Below, one piece after another: positions 1 through 7,969 of a stretch of 16,523 nucleotides of DNA. This DNA is from Bacillota bacterium (GTDB taxonomy: Bacteria > Bacillota > Negativicutes > Sporomusales > UBA7701). Location of the stretch: positions 1 through 16,523 of the forward strand of contig JAEZLU010000156.1 of NCBI GenBank assembly GCA_023415075.1, written 5' to 3'. Position numbers and translations under genes: made by a program. Positions within the stretch are counted from its first letter, which is position 1. Every line of letters starts with the position of its first letter. A model generated the notes under the pieces. The model was not told the origin of the DNA, did no database searches, and saw only the letters and a list, made by a program, of their open reading frames with translations.

Positions 1-908
1 GCCAGCTGGGCGACCGGCAGGGTCAGCATCACCCAGTAGGCCTTGATGTGGCGGAAGTTATCCAGCATCAGGCGGGATACGGCCACCATCTTGAGGTCTT
101 CCCAGGCCGAGACCCGCGCGACTTCAGCCGCGAGGCCGGTATTGTCCGGCAGGAAGGGTAGGGCGAGGAAGGTCTGGAAACCGCCGGTTTCATCCTGAAG
201 CTTGCGGAGGGCCAACAGGTGGTCGATCCGTTCTTCGGCGGTTTCGATGTGGCCGTAGAGCATAGTGGCATTGGTGGGGATGCCGAGGTTGTGGGCCGTT
301 CGGGCGATTGCCAGCCATTCAGCCGCCGTGGCTTTCTGGGGGCAGATGGCTTGGCGGACCCGCTCGCTGAAGATTTCGGCGCCGCCGCCGGGCATCGAAT
401 CGAGGCCGGCCGCCTTAAGCGTCCTGAGTACCTCCTCAACCGATTGACCGGATATGGTGGCGAAATGGCAGATTTCTACCGCGGTGAAGGCCTTGAGATG
501 GATATGGGGTAAGGCTGCTTTAAGCGAGCGGACGATATCAAGGTAATAATCAAAAGGCCAGTCGGGATGGAGGCCGCTGACGATGTGAAACTCCCTTAGG
601 TCGGGGTCGCGGGCGGCCTGGCTCGCCAGGTCGAGGACGTTTTCCTTGCTGAGGAAATAAGCCTGCGGATTTTTGCAGTCGCAGCCGAAGGCGCAGAATT
701 TGCATTTAGCCAGGCAGATGTTTGTCAGGTTGATATGCCGGTTAACGTTGAAGTAAACATTGTTGTCGCTGTGGCGTTGTTTGGCGGTATCGGCGATATG
801 CCCGAGCCAGGGCAGGTCGTTGCAGCTTAGAAGGGCCAGGCCGTCCTCGCGGCTGAGACGGCCGCCGGCGGCCGCTTTGGCGGCTATTTCCCGATAGATA
901 TTCTGCAA
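1..908 (-). CDS. mqnE: Aminofutalosine synthase MqnE (radical SAM), 3' end cut by window
   Basis: MqnE is a radical SAM enzyme that makes aminofutalosine in the futalosine route to menaquinone. The visible 302 codons carry the iron-sulfur motif CLAKCKFC (CX3CX2C), followed by AFGCDCKNPQAY. Downstream are PGGGAEIF, TNATMLYGHIET, LQDETGGFQ and, near the window edge, DNFRHIKAYWVM. The HIKAYW form and the GGGAEIF motif fit MqnE better than its relative MqnC. About 60 C-terminal residues should lie beyond the left edge. I chose TTG at 908-906 because AGGAG sits seven bases upstream. A GTG at 917-915 is in frame but overlaps the ribosome-binding site. The gene is divergent from the glycosyltransferase. 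No mqnA/C/D partners are visible. The family call is firm; the start is likely but not certain. Confidence 0.9.
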   Translation of the reverse strand, partial: MQNIYREIAAKAAAGGRLSREDGLALLSCNDLPWLGHIADTAKQRHSDNNVYFNVNRHINLTNICLAKCKFCAFGCDCKNPQAYFLSKENVLDLASQAARDPDLREFHIVSGLHPDWPFDYYLDIVRSLKAALPHIHLKAFTAVEICHFATISGQSVEEVLRTLKAAGLDSMPGGGAEIFSERVRQAICPQKATAAEWLAIARTAHNLGIPTNATMLYGHIETAEERIDHLLALRKLQDETGGFQTFLALPFLPDNTGLAAEVARVSAWEDLKMVAVSRLMLDNFRHIKAYWVMLTLPVAQL

Positions 909-915
909 AATATGC

Positions 916-930
916 ACTCCTCTCGGGAGT
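916..930 (-). promoter_or_regulatory. Small hairpin over the mqnE ribosome-binding site
   Basis: ACTCC and GGAGT form a 5-bp stem with a 5-base loop. The 3' arm on the minus strand contains the AGGAG Shine-Dalgarno used by the TTG start at 908. The pairing is visible. Any effect on translation is inference, and a stem this short may be chance. Confidence 0.3.
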
Positions 931-981
931 AGTATTCGCTCACCGGGCTCTTTTTCCCTCCACGCTTGTACCTGGCAGCTA

Positions 982-1011
982 TTGACCAGGCAAAGCTTGG
1001 CAAGGTAAAAT
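982..1011 (+). promoter_or_regulatory. Sigma-A-like promoter for the glycosyltransferase
   Basis: TTGACC at 982-987 and TAAAAT at 1006-1011 are separated by 18 bases, a good vegetative promoter match. Transcription would begin around 1018, just before the GAGGGGGAG ribosome-binding site at 1021-1029. This placement argues against the upstream in-frame TTG at 966, which would lie before the promoter. Confidence 0.6.
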
Positions 1012-1037
1012 TAAATGACAGAGGGGGAGTGAAACGG

Positions 1038-1994
1038 GTGAAACTTGTTTCTATCGTTGTGCCTGTCTTTAATGAACAGGACAATATCGACATATTTTAT
1101 AAAGAAGTATTGAAAGCCCTCGAGCCTTTGCCCTACCGATTCGAGCTGATTTTCGTCGACGATGGCTCCACCGATGCCACGCCGGCGATTGTTGCCCGTC
1201 TGGCCGAAGCCGACCGGCGGGTGCGGGCGCTCATACTGGCCCGCAACTACGGCCACCAGGTTGCCTTGTCCTGCGGTCTCGACCACGCCGGCGGCGATGC
1301 CGTGATTACCATGGATGGCGATATGCAGCACCCGCCCGAGATGCTGCCCCAGCTTCTCGGCAAATGGGAAGAGGGCTTCGAGGTCGTTCAGACCATCCGC
1401 CTGACCACCGAGGGCGTTTCCTGGTTCAAAAAGTTCACCTCAAGCAGTTTTTACTGGCTGATGAACGCCATGTCCAACGTCCAGGTCCGTGAGGGCGGCT
1501 CGGATTTCCGCTTGCTGGACAGAAAGGCGGTTCTGAGTTTCCGCCGTTTCCGGGAAAGGGCCCGCTTCATCCGCGGCATGATCAGCGCTATCGGTTTCCG
1601 CCAGACGCGGATTGAGTTCGTGGCGCCGCCGCGCCATGCCGGCGTTTCCAAGTTCTCGCTGCAGAAGATGATGCACTTTGCCCTCGACGGCATTACCGCC
1701 TATTCGAAAATGCCGCTGCGCTTCGCGTTCTACACCGGCATATTATTAGGCCTAGTTAGCGTCGGTCTTACCCTTCATGTCCTGTATATCAAGTTTTTGA
1801 CCGAGGAAGCGGTGCCCGGCTGGGCGACCATCACAGCCAGCATCCTGCTTCTGGGGGGGCTGCAACTGGTATTCATGGGCATCATCGGCGAATACGTCGG
1901 CCGGATTTTCGAAGAAGTAAAGCAGCGGCCGCTTTACCTGGTCCGCGAGGAACTCAACCGGCCGTCTGACGCTGACGGCGACAACGCAAAATAA
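1038..1994 (+). CDS. Polyprenyl-phosphate glycosyltransferase, GT2 family (GtrB/ArnC/DPM1-like)
   Basis: This is a membrane-anchored family 2 glycosyltransferase, 318 residues from the GTG at 1038. Members transfer a sugar from a nucleotide donor to undecaprenyl or dolichyl phosphate on the cytoplasmic face. The N-terminal GT-A domain shows VVPVFNEQDNI (8-18), DDGSTD (41-46), and the metal-binding DGD at 93-95 in the context MDGDMQHPPEM. Two hydrophobic helices lie at about 231-252 and 262-288. They end in the family signature GEYVGRIFEEVKQRPLY (284-300). The GTG start has GAGGGGGAG eight bases upstream and a promoter just before it. An in-frame TTG at 966 is less likely. The sugar cannot be read from sequence, and no flippase or acceptor transferase is adjacent. 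A terminator follows, so the gene is probably monocistronic. Confidence 0.9.
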   Translation: MKLVSIVVPVFNEQDNIDIFYKEVLKALEPLPYRFELIFVDDGSTDATPAIVARLAEADRRVRALILARNYGHQVALSCGLDHAGGDAVITMDGDMQHPPEMLPQLLGKWEEGFEVVQTIRLTTEGVSWFKKFTSSSFYWLMNAMSNVQVREGGSDFRLLDRKAVLSFRRFRERARFIRGMISAIGFRQTRIEFVAPPRHAGVSKFSLQKMMHFALDGITAYSKMPLRFAFYTGILLGLVSVGLTLHVLYIKFLTEEAVPGWATITASILLLGGLQLVFMGIIGEYVGRIFEEVKQRPLYLVREELNRPSDADGDNAK

Positions 1995-2006
1995 CTGGAG
2001 GCAAAT

Positions 2007-2042
2007 AAGGAACCAGCCATCGCGCTGGTTCCTTCGTTTTTT
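2007..2042 (+). terminator. Rho-independent terminator after the glycosyltransferase
   Basis: AAGGAACCAGC (2007-2017) and GCTGGTTCCTT (2024-2034) form a perfect 11-bp stem with a 6-base loop. A run of T follows at 2037-2042. It lies 12 bases after the glycosyltransferase stop. Confidence 0.92.
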
Positions 2043-2112
2043 ATCCCGGATTTTTATGTATTTTTTATATATTAACGGATACATTTTATACTTTTTTTAC
2101 GGGGATCGGCCC

Positions 2113-2118
2113 TATAAT
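2113..2118 (+). promoter_or_regulatory. Possible -10 element upstream of kimA
   Basis: A perfect TATAAT lies 56 bases before the kimA start in an AT-rich 130-bp gap. No convincing -35 hexamer is seen 16-18 bases upstream, so an activator-dependent promoter is possible. I do not see a conserved ydaO (c-di-AMP) riboswitch core here. Confidence 0.3.
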
Positions 2119-2173
2119 TCTAGTATTAGCTTTTAATACCAAGATTACTCTATCAGGGGGCAATGCAACCAAA

Positions 2174-4018
2174 ATGATGCGGGCTATACGAAGAATACTT
2201 ATCGGCCGACCTCTCCACAACCGCCAGCTGGTTCACGAGAAGCTGCCCAAATGGAAGGCGCTGTCGATCTTTTCCTCTGATGCGCTGTCGTCGGTCGCCT
2301 ACGGTCCGGAGATGGTCCTGCTTATATTGACGGCGGCACCGGGGATCGTCGCTTATGGCTATATGGCCCCAGTGGCCCTGGCAATATTCACGCTACTGGC
2401 AATTGTCGCTCTTTCCTACGTCCAGGTGGCCAAGGCCAATCCCGAGGGGGGCGGAGCTTACGCCATCGCCCAAAAGAACCTCGGTGAGCTGCCAGCCCTT
2501 ATTGCCGCTGGCGCAGTGTTCGCCGATTATGTCCTGACAGCCGCGGTCAGCGTCTCGGCCGGCACGGCGGCTATCGTGTCGGCTTTCCCCGAACTTGCCG
2601 GTCATGAAGTGCCGATCGACCTTTTCGTGCTGTTCGGCCTGCTGATGCTTGTCAATCTGCGGGGCGTGCGCGAGTCTTCCAACGCCTTTGTTTTTCCCAC
2701 CTACGCCTTTCTCTTCGGCATGTTCGCCCTTATCGGTGCAGGCCTTTACCAGGCGATGACGGCCGGTGCCGCTTTTCTGCCGCCGGAATCGACGGCCAAG
2801 CAAGAACTGGACTGGATGATGCTGTTTATCATTGCCAGGGCCTTCGCGAACGGTTGCAGTTCGATGACCGGCGTTGAAGCCATTGCCGACAGCGTGCCGG
2901 TTTTCAAGCATCCCGCGTCCCGTAATGCCGCGGTAACCACCTACTGGATGGCCGGCATCCTGGGAACCATGCTGCTCGGCATATCCTTCCTGATCATGCA
3001 CTTTCATCTCGCCTATATCCCCGAAGTTACGACCCTGTCACAGCTGGCGGAAGCTATATTCGGGCGGACGGCCGCCTACTATTTCATTCAGATAACGACA
3101 ATGCTGGTGCTGTATCTTGCCGCCAACACCGCTTACAACGGCCTGCCGGTATTACTGTCGATCGTCGCCAAGGATGGCTACATGCCGCGCTACCTGGCAA
3201 CCCGCGGCGAACGCCTGACTTTTTCCAACGGCATAATCCTGCTGACGCTCGCGGCAGCCGGGCTGATAGTCGCCTTTAACGGTCAGACCGACCACCTCAT
3301 CTCTCTCTACGCCATCGGCGTATTCATTTCTTTTACCATCGCCCAGGGCAGCATGGTTGTTCACTGGAACCGCGAGCGCGGCACGAAATGGCTTTTTAAG
3401 GCCTTACTCAACGGTCTGGGAGCCCTGGTCACCGGGCTGGTCGTGCTGATAATCACGGTAACCAAATTCCTCTATGGCGCCTGGGTTGTCCTGATATTCA
3501 TCCCAATAATGGTGTATATATTCAAGAAAATCCGCGCTCACTACAACGCCATGGCTGAACAGCTGCACCTGCCCCTAGAGGAAATCGCCGAAGGCGGCCA
3601 AGAGGCTGTCGGACAGCACATTGTAGTTGTGCCGGTGGCCTCGCCGACCAAAGTGGTCTATGAGACTATCAAGTACGCCAAGATTCTCAGCAATAACATC
3701 ATCGCCGTAAATGTCGCCTATGACGCGGAGTCGGAGGCCAGGTTGCGGGAGAAGTGGGCCTGCTGGAATCCCGGCGTCAGGCTGGTGGTGCTGCAGTCGC
3801 CCTATCGCCTGCTAATGAAGCCGCTTATCCGCTATATCGAACACCTGGCAAAAACGAAGGGGCCCAACGATTATATCACAGTGATCATCCCTGAATTCGA
3901 GACCAAGAAGGGTTGGCATCGGCTGCTGCATAACCAGACCGGCTGGATTCTGCGGACGGCGCTGATTCTCAAGGATAATGTCATCGTGACCACCGTGCCC
4001 TACCATCTCGAACAGTAA
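2174..4018 (+). CDS. kimA: KimA-like high-affinity potassium importer (APC superfamily)
   Basis: The 614-residue product matches the length of B. subtilis KimA (YdaO), a proton-coupled K+ importer of the APC superfamily. The N-terminal signature LPKWKALSIFSSDALSSVAY (24-43) includes D36 and Y43. These fall at positions reported, from memory, as K+-site residues in KimA. About twelve hydrophobic segments run from residue 45 to 450. A cytoplasmic domain of about 160 residues follows (VVVPVASPTKVVYETIKYAK near 484-503), the type through which KimA dimerises and is inhibited by c-di-AMP. The start is one of two adjacent ATGs (2174 or 2177). AGGGGG at 2155-2160 is 13 bases away, a rather long spacing. 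The kdpDE pair follows on the same strand after about 180 bp. A general amino acid permease is the alternative, but the C-terminal domain argues against it. Confidence 0.85.
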   Translation: MMRAIRRILIGRPLHNRQLVHEKLPKWKALSIFSSDALSSVAYGPEMVLLILTAAPGIVAYGYMAPVALAIFTLLAIVALSYVQVAKANPEGGGAYAIAQKNLGELPALIAAGAVFADYVLTAAVSVSAGTAAIVSAFPELAGHEVPIDLFVLFGLLMLVNLRGVRESSNAFVFPTYAFLFGMFALIGAGLYQAMTAGAAFLPPESTAKQELDWMMLFIIARAFANGCSSMTGVEAIADSVPVFKHPASRNAAVTTYWMAGILGTMLLGISFLIMHFHLAYIPEVTTLSQLAEAIFGRTAAYYFIQITTMLVLYLAANTAYNGLPVLLSIVAKDGYMPRYLATRGERLTFSNGIILLTLAAAGLIVAFNGQTDHLISLYAIGVFISFTIAQGSMVVHWNRERGTKWLFKALLNGLGALVTGLVVLIITVTKFLYGAWVVLIFIPIMVYIFKKIRAHYNAMAEQLHLPLEEIAEGGQEAVGQHIVVVPVASPTKVVYETIKYAKILSNNIIAVNVAYDAESEARLREKWACWNPGVRLVVLQSPYRLLMKPLIRYIEHLAKTKGPNDYITVIIPEFETKKGWHRLLHNQTGWILRTALILKDNVIVTTVPYHLEQ

Positions 4019-4064
4019 CGCCGCAATACCTACACACAGGCTATGACAACTATGCAAATACTAA

Positions 4065-4118
4065 GGGGAGCATCTCCCCGGCCTCGGCGTCCCTGCGGGA
4101 CGCCGATATCTTTAGGCG
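4065..4118 (+). promoter_or_regulatory. Tandem hairpins in the kimA-kdpD gap
   Basis: GGGGAG/CTCCCC (4065-4070, 4074-4079) is followed by a 9-bp stem, CGGCGTCCC/GGGACGCCG (4085-4093, 4097-4105), with a 3-base loop and only a weak T-rich tail (ATATCTTTA). The second arm could instead pair CGCC (4101-4104) with GGCG (4115-4118). The early CCCC could pair with GGGG at 4127-4130. This could be a weak kimA terminator or a cis-regulatory leader for kdpD. The fold is seen; the role is inferred. Confidence 0.4.
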
Positions 4119-4201
4119 TATAACACGGGGAAAGATGGGACGGCAGGAGCCTGGCCGGCAATGTGGAAGTAAAGCATGTATTGTATTAGGAGGTTATGGC
4201 G

Positions 4202-6883
4202 ATGGCGGACAAGGCGGAGAGCGAAGCCACAATCCGGCAGGCTAAAGGTAAACTGACCGTTTTCCTCGGCGCGGCCGCCGGCGTGGGCAAAACGCGGGCG
4301 ATGCTGGAGGCCGCCCGCCAGCGGCTGGCCGAGCGGGCCGACGTTGTAGTCGGCTGGGTGGAGACCCACGGCCAGCCGGAAACCGAGCAGCTGCTGGCCG
4401 GACTGCCGCAGATAGCCGGCAAAGAGGTCAGCCACCAGGGGGCGACAGGCGTCGAGATGGATGTCGACGCCATCATCCGCCGCCGGCCGGCCCTCGTGCT
4501 CATCGACGAACTCGCCCATAGCAATTTTCCCGGCTCCCGCCACCTGAGACGGTTTCAGGACGTCGAGGAAATTATCCAGGCCGGCATCAACGTTTATACG
4601 ACTCTCAACGTGCAAAATATTGAGAGCCTCAACGATATTGTCGCCGAGATTACCGGTACGGTCGTCGACGAGACTGTGCCTGACGAGATTATCGAGGCGG
4701 CCGACACGGTCCAGCTCATTGACGTCCCGCCCGAGGAACTGCTAAAAAGGCTCCAGGAAGGGAAAGTCCATGTGCCGCAACAGGCCGAGCAGGCCATCCG
4801 CAAGTTTCTCCGTCCCGGCAACATCAGCGCCCTGCGGGAGCTGTCGCTGCGGTTCACGGCTTCTCATGTCGACAAGGACCTGGCCGAGTATATGCGCGAG
4901 CATCATATTAGCGGCCCCTGGCCGGCCGCCGGCCGGGTCATGGTATGCGTAAGCGCCAGCCCGTTTTCGCCCCAGCTTATCCGTGCGGCTCGGCGGCTGG
5001 CCGGCGGCCTGCAGGCCGAACTGCTGGCCGTGCATGTCGAGGCGCCTACCAGGCGGTTCCCTCTGGGCGAAGCCGAGCGGGGCCAGGTCGCCCGGCACAT
5101 GCGCCTGGCCGAGGAATTGGGCGCTAAAACACTGACAGTTGTCGGCCGGGAAGTGGCCGACGAACTTCTGGAGTTGGCCCGCACCCATAACGTGAACACA
5201 ATCGTTGTCGGCAAGCCCCGCCACGGCTGGCTGTGGAAGCTCTTTCACGGTTCGCTGGCCGACGAACTTGTCCGCGGCAGCGGCGCCATCAACGTTTATT
5301 TTATTCAGGGAACCGAGCAGGAAGAACTGGCTGCGCTGCCGATTGTAAAGCCGCAGGTCGCGTTTCCCTGGCGCTACTACCTGCGCAGTCTGGCAATGGT
5401 AGCTACGGTTACCATCGGTAGCCTGATTGTGCAGGATATGATCGAGATAGCCAACGTCGCCCTGATTTATCAATTGCCGGTAATCCTCAGCGCTTTTTGG
5501 TGGGGCCGCTGGCCATCCTATTTCACCGCTTTTTGCGGCGTGCTTTGCTTTGACTTTTTGTTTATCCCGCCGCTATATACAGTTACGGTAGGTGATACCC
5601 GTTATCTGTGGAGTTTTCTCACCTTCCTGATCGTAGCTTTCCTCATCGGCGGCCGCACCGAGATGATGCATCTGGAGTCGGCGGCCGCCAGCATGCGGGA
5701 GCGGGGCATCCGGGCCCTCTACGAATTCAGCCGTCAGATAGCCGCCGTTATCGACCTGCAGGCTATCGTTGAGCGGCTGGCCAAACACGCTGCCGAAACA
5801 CTGGACCGGGCCGTGATTGTCCTGCTGCCGGACGAATCCGGCAAGCTGGCATTACGGGCCGGCCGGATGGAAGGGGTTGTGGCCCATAAGCCGGCCGCGA
5901 TTGCCGAAGACGACGTAGCGGCCTGGGTTTTCCGCAATGGCCGGGCCGCAGGCCGTTCAACCGTTACGTCGCCGGAAGCGGAGTATCTGTTCGTGCCGCT
6001 CAAGGGCCGCGAGGACGTGTTCGGCGTGCTCGGTATCAGGCTTGTCGATAAGCTGCTGCGGCCGGAGGAAAAACGGCTGGTCGACGCCTGGGCCAGCCTG
6101 GCCGCCCTGGCGATCGAAAGGGTCAAGCTGGCCGAGAAGGCGCGTCAGGCCGCCCTGCTCGAGGAATCGGACCGCCTACGGACGGCGTTGTTCAACTCGA
6201 TTTCCCACGAACTGCGGACGCCGCTGGCCTCGATTATCGGCTCGGCCTCGACCTTGCTTGAGGCTAACAGCCTTTATACCGAAGCGGTGAAGCGGGAGCT
6301 TCTCGAGAATATCCAGGACGGAGCCGCCCGTATGGAGCGGCTGGTTTCAAACCTTTTGGACACCGCCCGCCTGGAAAGCGGCATGATGCGGCCGAAAATC
6401 GACTGGTGCGACGCCGAGGACGTCATCGGCGCTACCCTGGCCCGCCTAAAGGATACGACCCGCCACCATCCCATCAGTATTGCCGTAGCCGAGGACCTGC
6501 CCCTGATGCGGGCCGACTTCGTGCTTATCGAGCAGATGCTGGCTAACCTGGTGGATAATGCTGTCAAGTATTCGCCGCGCGGCAGCGAAATTCTCATTGC
6601 CGCCGAGCACCACAGTCAGGGTGTGAAGCTTACGGTGAAAGACGGCGGACCGGGCATCAAGCCGGAGGATCTGCCGCGGGTTTTCGACAAGTTCTATCGC
6701 GGCCAGCACCCCCAGGCGATTGGCGGCACCGGTTTAGGGCTGGCTATTTGTAAGGGGATTATCGATGCCCACAGCGGGCAAATATGGGCGGAGGATGTGC
6801 CGGAGGGCGGCACGGCGTTCCATTTCACGCTGCCCACCGACAATCCCGAGCCTATGAACGGAGGCGACAGTGATGAGCGATAA
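4202..6883 (+). CDS. kdpD: Sensor histidine kinase KdpD, full length
   Basis: KdpD senses K+ limitation and phosphorylates KdpE. The 893-residue protein has the full classical layout. The N-terminal KdpD domain has Walker A GAAAGVGKT (23-31) and Walker B ALVLIDELAHSN (97-108). A universal-stress-like domain spans about 243-370. Four closely spaced membrane segments lie at about 393-483, followed by a GAF-like region (about 500-635). The HisKA motif SISHELRTP has H669, and the ATPase has N-box NLVDNAVKYSP, DGGPGIKPEDL and GGTGLGLA. I prefer the ATG at 4202, with AGGAGG eight bases upstream, over the ATG at 4196, which is only two bases from it. The gene overlaps kdpE by 11 bp. The usual kdpFABC genes are not in the window; the KimA-like importer is the only K+ transporter nearby. 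Confidence 0.95.
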   Translation: MADKAESEATIRQAKGKLTVFLGAAAGVGKTRAMLEAARQRLAERADVVVGWVETHGQPETEQLLAGLPQIAGKEVSHQGATGVEMDVDAIIRRRPALVLIDELAHSNFPGSRHLRRFQDVEEIIQAGINVYTTLNVQNIESLNDIVAEITGTVVDETVPDEIIEAADTVQLIDVPPEELLKRLQEGKVHVPQQAEQAIRKFLRPGNISALRELSLRFTASHVDKDLAEYMREHHISGPWPAAGRVMVCVSASPFSPQLIRAARRLAGGLQAELLAVHVEAPTRRFPLGEAERGQVARHMRLAEELGAKTLTVVGREVADELLELARTHNVNTIVVGKPRHGWLWKLFHGSLADELVRGSGAINVYFIQGTEQEELAALPIVKPQVAFPWRYYLRSLAMVATVTIGSLIVQDMIEIANVALIYQLPVILSAFWWGRWPSYFTAFCGVLCFDFLFIPPLYTVTVGDTRYLWSFLTFLIVAFLIGGRTEMMHLESAAASMRERGIRALYEFSRQIAAVIDLQAIVERLAKHAAETLDRAVIVLLPDESGKLALRAGRMEGVVAHKPAAIAEDDVAAWVFRNGRAAGRSTVTSPEAEYLFVPLKGREDVFGVLGIRLVDKLLRPEEKRLVDAWASLAALAIERVKLAEKARQAALLEESDRLRTALFNSISHELRTPLASIIGSASTLLEANSLYTEAVKRELLENIQDGAARMERLVSNLLDTARLESGMMRPKIDWCDAEDVIGATLARLKDTTRHHPISIAVAEDLPLMRADFVLIEQMLANLVDNAVKYSPRGSEILIAAEHHSQGVKLTVKDGGPGIKPEDLPRVFDKFYRGQHPQAIGGTGLGLAICKGIIDAHSGQIWAEDVPEGGTAFHFTLPTDNPEPMNGGDSDER

Positions 6884-7565
6884 AGGCAAGCGTATTCTGG
6901 TGATTGATGATGAGCCCCAGATAAGGAAGCTATTGCGGGCCTCGCTCGAGGCCCACGGGTACGAAGTCAAGGAAGCGGCCAGCGGTCGCGAAGGAATCAG
7001 TCATACGGCCGTTGACAAGCCGGATTTGCTGCTGGTCGACCTCGGCCTGCCGGACATGGACGGCAAAGCGGTCGTCGAGCAATTGCGCGGCTGGACGCAG
7101 ATCCCGATAATCGTCCTGACCGTCCGCGAGCAGGAACAGGAGAAAATCGCCGCTCTCGACGCCGGTGCCGACGACTATGTTACCAAACCGTTCAGCGTTG
7201 GCGAACTGGTTGCCAGGATACGGGTTTCCCTCAGACGCTCCCAGGCGGCCGAAAGCGAGCCGACGCTGACCTGCGGCGAGCTGGCGGTCGATCTCAACCT
7301 GCGCCGGGTAACTGTCAAGAATCAGGAAGTTAAGCTGACGCCCACCGAATACGATATCCTGAAGGTGCTCATCCAGCACGCCGGCAGGGTTCTGACCCAC
7401 AAGCAGCTGCTGAAGGCGGTTTGGGGCAACGAGTACGGCGAAGACACCCAGTATGTCAGGGTCTATATTGGTCAGCTGCGGCGCAAGATCGAGGATGACC
7501 CGGCCCGGCCACGCTATATAATCACTGAATCAGGCGTGGGCTACCGGCTGATGGACAGGCCCTGA
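6873..7565 (+). CDS. kdpE: Response regulator KdpE (OmpR/PhoB family)
   Basis: KdpE is the DNA-binding partner of KdpD. The 230-residue protein has a receiver domain with acidic residues D12-D13, phospho-acceptor D56 in LLVDLGLPD, T83, and K105 in DYVTKPF. A winged-helix OmpR-type domain follows from about residue 130, with LTPTEYDILKVL, AVWGNEYGEDTQYVRVYIGQ LRRKIEDDP and the final GVGYRL. The start is ATG at 6873, with GGAGG (6860-6864) eight bases upstream. A GTG at 6870 is in frame but less well spaced. The 11-bp overlap with kdpD implies translational coupling. Its targets cannot be read from the sequence. With no kdpFABC here, kimA upstream or a distant kdp operon are the candidates. Confidence 0.95.
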   Translation: MSDKGKRILVIDDEPQIRKLLRASLEAHGYEVKEAASGREGISHTAVDKPDLLLVDLGLPDMDGKAVVEQLRGWTQIPIIVLTVREQEQEKIAALDAGADDYVTKPFSVGELVARIRVSLRRSQAAESEPTLTCGELAVDLNLRRVTVKNQEVKLTPTEYDILKVLIQHAGRVLTHKQLLKAVWGNEYGEDTQYVRVYIGQLRRKIEDDPARPRYIITESGVGYRLMDRP

Positions 7566-7590
7566 GGGTCCGTGGACGAAATTGCTTTGG

Positions 7591-7619
7591 TGAACAGACA
7601 TCATTTCGATGTCTGTTCA
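7591..7619. repeat. Strong 12-bp inverted repeat after kdpE
   Basis: TGAACAGACATC (7591-7602) and GATGTCTGTTCA (7608-7619) pair perfectly around a 5-base loop, 25 bases after the kdpE stop. No T-run follows on either strand, so it is not a standard intrinsic terminator. It abuts the motif GGTTGTCGACA. Confidence 0.6.
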
Positions 7620-7945
7620 GGTTGTCGACAAAGTCCCATCTGCGGCGTTGTGCTCCCCCCGACCGCTATGCCATCCGTGGCGCGGTCGGGACTAGGCCCG
7701 TCCTGGGCCGTCGCCAAAGCGCTTGCTTGCGTACGTCTCACAGTACGCGGCCGATGCTGTCAAATCGTGTCTTTGCAAACGATGCGCACAATTTAGTCGC
7801 GGAGGAAACGGTAGCGCGCTTTTCCGGGCGGCCCGCACAAAAATCGGGCCGGCTGTCACCATCAGATAAGATGCGCTGATATGGCCAGTGTATCCAGGAC
7901 GTGCATCTGGACCTTTCTAGCCAGCCTGGGGTTGTCTACACTCTG
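7620..7945. repeat. Structured non-coding interval, probable intergenic repeat element
   Basis: No credible gene is present; short frames here lack ribosome-binding sites and recognisable motifs. Several inverted repeats are visible. CCCGACCGC/GCGGTCGGG (7658-7666, 7682-7690) encloses an inner GCCA-TCCG-TGGC stem. Others are GGCCC/GGGCC (7695-7709), GCGTAC/GTACGC (7729-7748), CGGCCCG/CGGGCCG (7829-7851), ATCAG/CTGAT (7861-7880) and TCCAG/CTGGA (7893-7911). The motif GGTTGTCGACA begins near 7620 and returns as GGTTGTCTACA near 7930, giving a repeat-bounded unit. The GCCATCCnTGGC core resembles intergenic repeats I recall from other bacteria, which I could not check here. It could also be the remnant of a mobile element or an RNA gene. 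Confidence 0.45.
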
Positions 7946-7946
7946 A

Positions 7947-7969
7947 GACCCGCCCTTCATGGGCGGGTC
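7947..7969. repeat. 9-bp inverted repeat just downstream of dapA
   Basis: GACCCGCCC (7947-7955) and GGGCGGGTC (7961-7969) form a perfect GC-rich stem with a 5-base loop, 6 bases past the dapA stop. It could end the dap operon on the minus strand, but no T-run follows. GGTTGTCTACA precedes it on the plus strand, mirroring the hairpin and motif pair at the other end of the interval. Confidence 0.5.

Noticed and set aside
966..1037. Upstream TTG start extending the glycosyltransferase by 24 residues
   Set aside because: It lies before the TTGACC/TAAAAT promoter and adds sequence not typical of the family N-terminus.
2043..2173. Possible c-di-AMP (ydaO) riboswitch upstream of kimA
   Set aside because: The gap after the terminator is only about 130 bp, AT-rich, and I find none of the conserved ydaO core blocks.
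2163..2177. Four-codon frame (ATG CAA CCA AAA TGA) overlapping the kimA start
   Set aside because: Only two bases from the AG-rich ribosome-binding site and far too short to call; could be chance.
4742..5473. Minus-strand 243-residue frame inside kdpD
   Set aside because: Shadow frame over a continuous, motif-complete KdpD.
7572..7879. Two overlapping plus-strand frames of 74 and 85 residues after kdpE
   Set aside because: No ribosome-binding site, no family motif, and they run through palindromic repeats.
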